DNA from: Corythucha ciliata
Taxonomy: Eukaryota > Arthropoda > Insecta > Hemiptera > Tingidae
NCBI GenBank assembly: GCA_038030265.1
Contig: CM075943.1
Location: 6,386,001-6,450,000, forward strand
Direction: 5' to 3'
DNA: 64,000 bases
Below, one piece after another: positions 36,001 through 42,000 of the stretch. Numbering within the stretch: position 1 is the first letter of the stretch; every line of letters begins with the position of its first letter. The notes below the pieces were generated by a model. The model did no database searches. It saw nothing but the letters and a program-made list of their open reading frames with translations, and was not told the DNA's origin. The position numbers and the translations under genes are program-made.

Positions 36001-39000
36001 TAGTACTCAAATCGAGAGGGTACAACTCCAGGCTTCGCGTATGCGAGTCCTCGAAGTAGGTGAAAACGTCCTCAGGTACATCAATTATCAAGTTCTCAAC
36101 GTCATTTTCGAGCTGAAAAATGTTTCAATGACTTATAAGAATCAAAAAACGGAGCAATGTTATCCTGACTTCAACCTTCGCATTCAGAAAGGAAGAGCCA
36201 GAAAACAAGAAGAAACTAACTAATGAAGCCACTGAAGGCTTCCGACCTCTATGATTATATAATAATTGAATTTACTCACGTCAAAGTAGTCTTCACATCA
36301 GAAGAACCTTGTAGATTGATAGAACCGGGCCATGTTGTTCTCGCCAGCATGCTTTGAACCACTTCGGCGGAGCTGTGTTATTCATAGGCACCATTATATA
36401 GTTTTTCCGGATTTTTTAAAGTTGTGCTCTTGCATTGAGGCACGAAGAAGTATTTGTACATATTTTATTACGCCTCAAAGCAAATGAATAAAAGTAATAG
36501 CAATAGTAAGATAGGACTTGGAACAGCGATCGTAAAGTGATAACTAAGGCAAAAAGAAGGAAATGATAATTTGATAAGAGATAATAAGTATACCTATTCC
36601 AGAGCCCAGTTTCTGTAAGTTCAGACGGACAATTTAATTCCATTTTAATGTGTAAAATTATTTTAAAATAACGAAAGAAAATGAGTATGAAACTATGAAT
36701 CTCCATACCAATAACAGTCACTCGAAAAAAGTTGAACTAAGTGACGTCACTGACACTCAGCCAATCACAAGGCGTTGTGCCGAGTGCGAAAATTAATGAA
36801 TTTTTATGACCAATTTAATAATTATTGGCACGATTTTGAGAGCACTTTGTTGCGACAAGTTCATTTTTAGGTTCTACCTAGCCAAAAAAAAAAATTTCTC
36901 TCTAGAAATTCCGACCCATGCAAGTTCCTAATTTTTCCCCAATTGAGTTATCCCGAAGGCCACGAATAAATTGCGCACGCAGAAAAATATCTGCGATCGA
37001 GACTTTGCAATCGCACGGGGAATGGAAGTCGCAATCACCCAGTTTGCTTCGTAGAGTAGCCACAAATTCGGAAATTGAATGATTTTCCGTTTGTTATACA
37101 GTAAGGAACTGGTGTTGGGCTACGAGAACGTTCTTTTTCGGACCAAGATGACTGTTTAGTAGTTCCATGAGCTCGTCGTATGTTTTGTCAGTTGGACTTT
37201 CAGGAGCGGCGAGTGAAGCGATCATGTTGAAATTCTCAGGACCGATGGAGTTTAGTAGCAAACGGGCACAGTAGGGCTTGTTCGAGAGAACGTTTTTCAT
37301 CTCGAGGTAGTTTTCGAAGCGTTTTGTGTAATTTATGAACGATTCTTTTCTGGGATCGAAAGTGTCGAAGTTTGGTAGAAAAACGGTTGACGAAGTCGAG
37401 GGCGCTTCGCGGGTTGGTGTCGAGGCCGCGGCTGGTTGTAGTCGATTAATGAGTGCATCGAACATATTTGATTGCAGAGTCATAAACTCGGCGAATTGAT
37501 CCGGATTCATATTTTTTTAATCCTCGTCGTCAATTTGTGGTGACTCGAGATTTGAAATAAGCCGAGAAATTAAAGTAAATTGAACCGTTGTATTTTAATA
37601 GACTTCGATAAAAATTGATTGAAAAAACAATATGTTAAAACAATGTGGAGAAGTTAGAAGCTCTTTAGAGCGTTGGTACTGGTGCCCCTTCGTTCGTATA
37701 CTTACTTGTATAGCCTACAACTGCTGAACTCATGGTTTTTGTCCAAATTTTCAAGCCAAACTTATTGCTTGCCCCGATCGCATCCAACGAGTGGACAGAA
37801 TTCTTACAAATTGAAATGATTGAAATACTTTTTCTTTGGATAATAGACGGATCTTATCATTTCCAACAGCCGTTTTGCTTGTTATTCAATGGACCTCGTG
37901 ACGTTGACTTTTCTTTCTGGTAATTAAACGACGATAATCTTGTGATTTCAATCTTATGAAAATGTCCAACGTTTTGAATGTTAATTGAGCGTCAAGATTC
38001 ACTCATTTTCTTTCTGAAAATTACGCTTTGTTTACATTATTTTAAAAGTACACTTTCCTGAGATTTGTTATCATTAAGACTGAAACTTACAACGTAAGCT
38101 CGTCTCGCATTAGTCATTCAATTTCCTGTGTGCCACGGAATGGAATGCACAGAGTAAGTGAGAACCTCCTCGTACCGCGACACGTATTTCACACACGGGT
38201 TTAATTCCAAGTGAAGCTATAGTTATGAGTATAATGATTTTCGTGATTATTATACAACATTAAATTTCGTAGCTTTGCCTCCCTCCACTATAGTAACAAT
38301 AACAGGACCTATGAACGTAAAACATAGATTTTAACGCATAAAGATAACCTCAAGTCGATTTGGTCGCGTATAATGCGCTAAAGGACACGCTCGTACTATA
38401 ATTTTAAGAGAATTACGTCGCAGTAGAGCAAATATAGGTCGTTTTTACGTCTAATTTACCTTAATTGCAGACCGCCTAATTTAACCCTCCCAATATTCCC
38501 TCTCGTCGTGATTTTTATGGCTATACGGCTTGTTACTGTTTCTTCTGCTTTCTTATTTAATAGCTATACGTAATGTTCAGCATTCCACGAAGAGCAAAAA
38601 TATTGATGCTTTTTCCCAATTTTGGTTTCGAATTTTAGCCGCGAATTATCACTTATACTTTTAAGTTCCCCTAGGGAGAGCAAGTATTACGGCTCGAGTC
38701 CGAGCTGACTTCATATTTTTTATGTAAACCTCAGAAAGGTTGAAAAAAAATACGTTTTCGGCATGCCGTCGTCGGTCGATCTCTTGCTATTTTGGTTGGG
38801 AGATCGGCATCTCTAGGAGTACCCGATATCACCCTCGAGAGCAATTTGAGCTCACTTAGAACGCCTTATAACCACGTGGGAATTCTATGCCCCATTTCAA
38901 GCCACACCCAACCAATTGAAAAGAAAAAAAAAAAACTTTTTTGGAGCCAAGCTCCTAGCACATCATTTATTCTCCTGTTATAAAAGACCGAAAATCGCCT

Positions 39001-42000
39001 CAAAACACAAGAAAAGGGGGGCAAAATCGTCGTTTTTGACAAGTTTTGGCCCTCAAATGACCAGGAGATCGTCGACGAAATATTTTTCTGAAGCCGAGCT
39101 CCTAGCACATTATAATCTCCAAATAAGAAATATTGAAAATCACTGCATTACACTGGAAAAAGGGGCAAAATCGTCGATTTTGACAAGAATTGGTTTTCCC
39201 GTGATCAGGTGAATAGAATGTGCCAGGAGCTCTTCGACGAAATAATTTTTGACGGATTCCAAGCATTTTTTCAGCGTGGCGGCAATTTTCAATATCGTGT
39301 TTTAGAAGAATGTAATATGCTTGGAGGTCGGCTTTCTGTCAAATTTTACTAAGCCGACGAGCTCCCAGCTCATTCTACTCTCCTAGTTCGTTGGCCCCTT
39401 TTCTCCAGTGTAATGCGGAGATTTTCAATATTTCGTGTTAGGCCAATCGTGTTAAGAGCTCCGCTTCGGTAAAATTGTGTTTAGTCGACAAGCTCCCGAC
39501 GCATTCTATTCTCCAGGTCGTTAGAAACCAAATATTGTCAAAAAAGACGATTTTGCCCCTTTCCCCCCGTTCTTTTTAGAGGCGATTTTTTTTCTTTTGT
39601 ATCAGGAGAATATGGTGTGCTGGGAGCTACAAAAATTGTTTGGTCAACGAGCTCCTAGTGATTTCGTGATTGTTATCACGATCATTCTATTGTCCTGGTC
39701 ATAGAGCCCAAATCTTGCCAAAAACGACGATTTTGTCACTTTTTGATTACACTATATTAGGAGAATAGAATGTGCCAGGAGCTCGCATTCCACCAAAAAT
39801 CATTTCGTCGAAAAGCTCCTGGCAAATTATATTCTCCTGGTCATGGGGAACAAGATCTTGTAAAAAACGACAAGTTTGCCCCTTCTTGGTAGTGTGATTC
39901 GGCGATTTCTGATCTTTCACTTGTCGGCAAAAATGTCTTTGTTGACAAGCTCCCGGCACTTTCTATTGTCCTGGCCGTAGGGGACCAAATCTGTTCAAAA
40001 GCGACGATTTTGCCCCTTTTTTTTGCAAGTTGAACGCTATACTGGTGATTACCTATCTTTTGCATTATGAGAATATAATGTGCCAGGAGCTTGGATTCCG
40101 CCAAAAATCTTTGTCGTCGAAGAGCTCCTGGCAAATTCTATTCTCTGGTCATGAGGAACCAAATATTGTATAAAAGAACGACAATTTTGTCATTTTTTGA
40201 CAGTGTAACTCGGCGATTTCTGATCTTTCGTACCAGGAGAATATAATGTCCTAGGAGGTCGGCGCCCCAAAATTTATTTTCCACGTGGTTTTTGGTCTAA
40301 ATTATCTATGAAATGCGCCTTTTCTCAATTTTAGTCGATTTTTTTCAGCAGAAACCGCGTATTAGCGGCGATTTTTACATAATGTTATCCACGAATTAGC
40401 AATTTTTCTTAATTATGTCCGCGCATGAACGTTTTTCTCAATTTAGCGGTAAATTGGTGATATTTTTCTCAATTTTAGCCACGAATTAGCGCTTTCCATT
40501 TATTCCATTTCAGCCGCGATTTACCGTTTTCCTCAATTTTATCCGTGAATTTGCAATTTTTCCCTGCTTCTAGTCTTGAATTTGTTTTCTTGCCCTCATT
40601 TTTAGGCAAAATTGCCTCCAGTAAAGGCGAATTGAATATTTTTTTTTTCAATTTTAGTCGCGAATTACAGTTTTCTCAATTTTACCCGCAGATTAACGGT
40701 TTCCCTAAAAATTTTCCGCGGACTTGCGCTTTTCTCTCTTTTTCAGCCGCGAATTTGTGTTTTTCTCGATTTCAGCATCAAATTAGCCGAATTTGTCCCC
40801 AGAAACCGCGTATTAGCAGCGATTTTTCCCAATGTTAGCCATGAATTAGCTCTTTTTCTTAATTACGACCGCGTATTAACGTTTTTCTCAGTTTAGTGGT
40901 AAATTGTTGATATTTTTCATCCTTTTACTCATGAAATTCCTCTCAATTTTAGGCGAAATTACCTTCGGAAACGGCGAATTGGCGTTTATTTTTTTTAAAT
41001 TTCAGTTACGAATTAACGCTTTTATAAATTTCAGCCGTGAATTAGCAATTTTTTTCAATAATTTTAGCCCCGAATTAGCGTTCTTATCGAATTTAGGCGC
41101 GTTTTTTTTTTTTCGCTTTTAGCCATGAATGAACGCTTTTATCTGTTTTAGCCGAATGCCAGATACGGCGAATTCGCTCTTTTCTCAATTTCAGCCGCAA
41201 ATTGTCTCATTTACTAGTTTTTAGCCGGGAAATTTAGCTATTTCTCCACTGCAGACTACCGTTATCTCATCTTTAGCCGCGAATTTGCTATGATTTAGTG
41301 CTTTTTTTTTTTATTTTAGCCTCGGGCCTGCCCCAAGAGCAGCAAGTTGGCGTTTTTTTTTTCTGTGAATTTCATCGGGGTCAGAAAATTGCGATTTTTG
41401 GCTCAATTTGGGTCTTGAATTTGCATCGAAAAATTGCGAATTACTGAGGAGCATTTAATAAATTTTAGCAACGAATAAGGGCTTTTTCGCCACTAATATT
41501 AGTGTTTTGTCCAAACTTTTAGTTGTGTACTTGCCCCAAGAAACAGTCCACAGGCGCGCCACGTAAGAATCTGCAGAAACTGGGGATTAGCGTAATAAGA
41601 AAAGGCGAGGAAATCCCCCAAAATAATGTATCCCGTCCAAACGTGTATAATTGAACGCTATAAATTGCCTTACGGATAGCCTATCAGGCCATTTTTCAGC
41701 TTCCCTCCGTCCCCAAGCCATTTATAGGGCGCAAATAGTTAGTATGGTCATTTGAGGGACTAGGGAGTGAATAACCATTACAGCCGGCGTGATAATTTGA
41801 GGGCACGAATCGTCAGTTTGGTCATTTTAGGGTTCAAATGGCCAGTTTTCCCGTTATTAGAGTGACTATTATGGCTAATTTGTCTTTTTGGAGTGTTAAT
41901 TTACGGTTAAAAAAATAAATAAATAAATAAAACTGTATGATTTCAGTGACAGCGCAGGTCTCATCTCTCTCGAACTACAATCCAACCGTTTCGAAGACGT

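Larger units (their letters stand above)
34376..36925. mobile_element. ~2.55-kb insertion inside gag of Gypsy element 1
   Basis: Gag coding reads up to about 36925 (IADIFLRAQFIRGLRDNS) and resumes at about 34375 (ASGSLLEVPF...KAIALEAS). Left and right edges share TGCA (TTGCA|CATT and CCCA|TGCAAG), a possible short target duplication. No terminal inverted repeat. It contains a large palindrome (34478-35190), a dispersed repeat (35610-35710) and unrecognised short frames such as 35945-36223, none with a known motif. Confidence 0.7.
31819..37658 (-). mobile_element. Ty3/Gypsy element 1 with two nested insertions
   Basis: - strand order: partial 5' LTR (37536-37655), gag (37510-36925 and 34376-33950), protease and start of RT (to 32973), pol C-terminus (to 32697), polypurine-like GCGTGGGAGAA, 3' LTR (32666-31819). 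The RT core, RNase H and most of integrase are deleted. The 3' LTR is split by a TTAA-flanked element and gag by a 2.55-kb insert. Target duplication not found because the 5' LTR is truncated. Confidence 0.85.
15406..41946 (+). other. Giant intron 2 of the LRR gene (26.5 kb)
   Basis: GTGAGT donor at 15406 and a TGATTTCAG acceptor at 41938-41946; phase 2 on both sides. It interrupts the LRR array between two repeats. Filled with nested mobile elements and minisatellites; no competing host exon is recognised. The first stretch (15406-16664) is unremarkable AT-rich sequence. Confidence 0.9.

Noticed and set aside
35945..36223. 92-residue frame in the insert within Gypsy gag
   Set aside because: Amphipathic but unrecognised; no repeat copy or splice context supports it.
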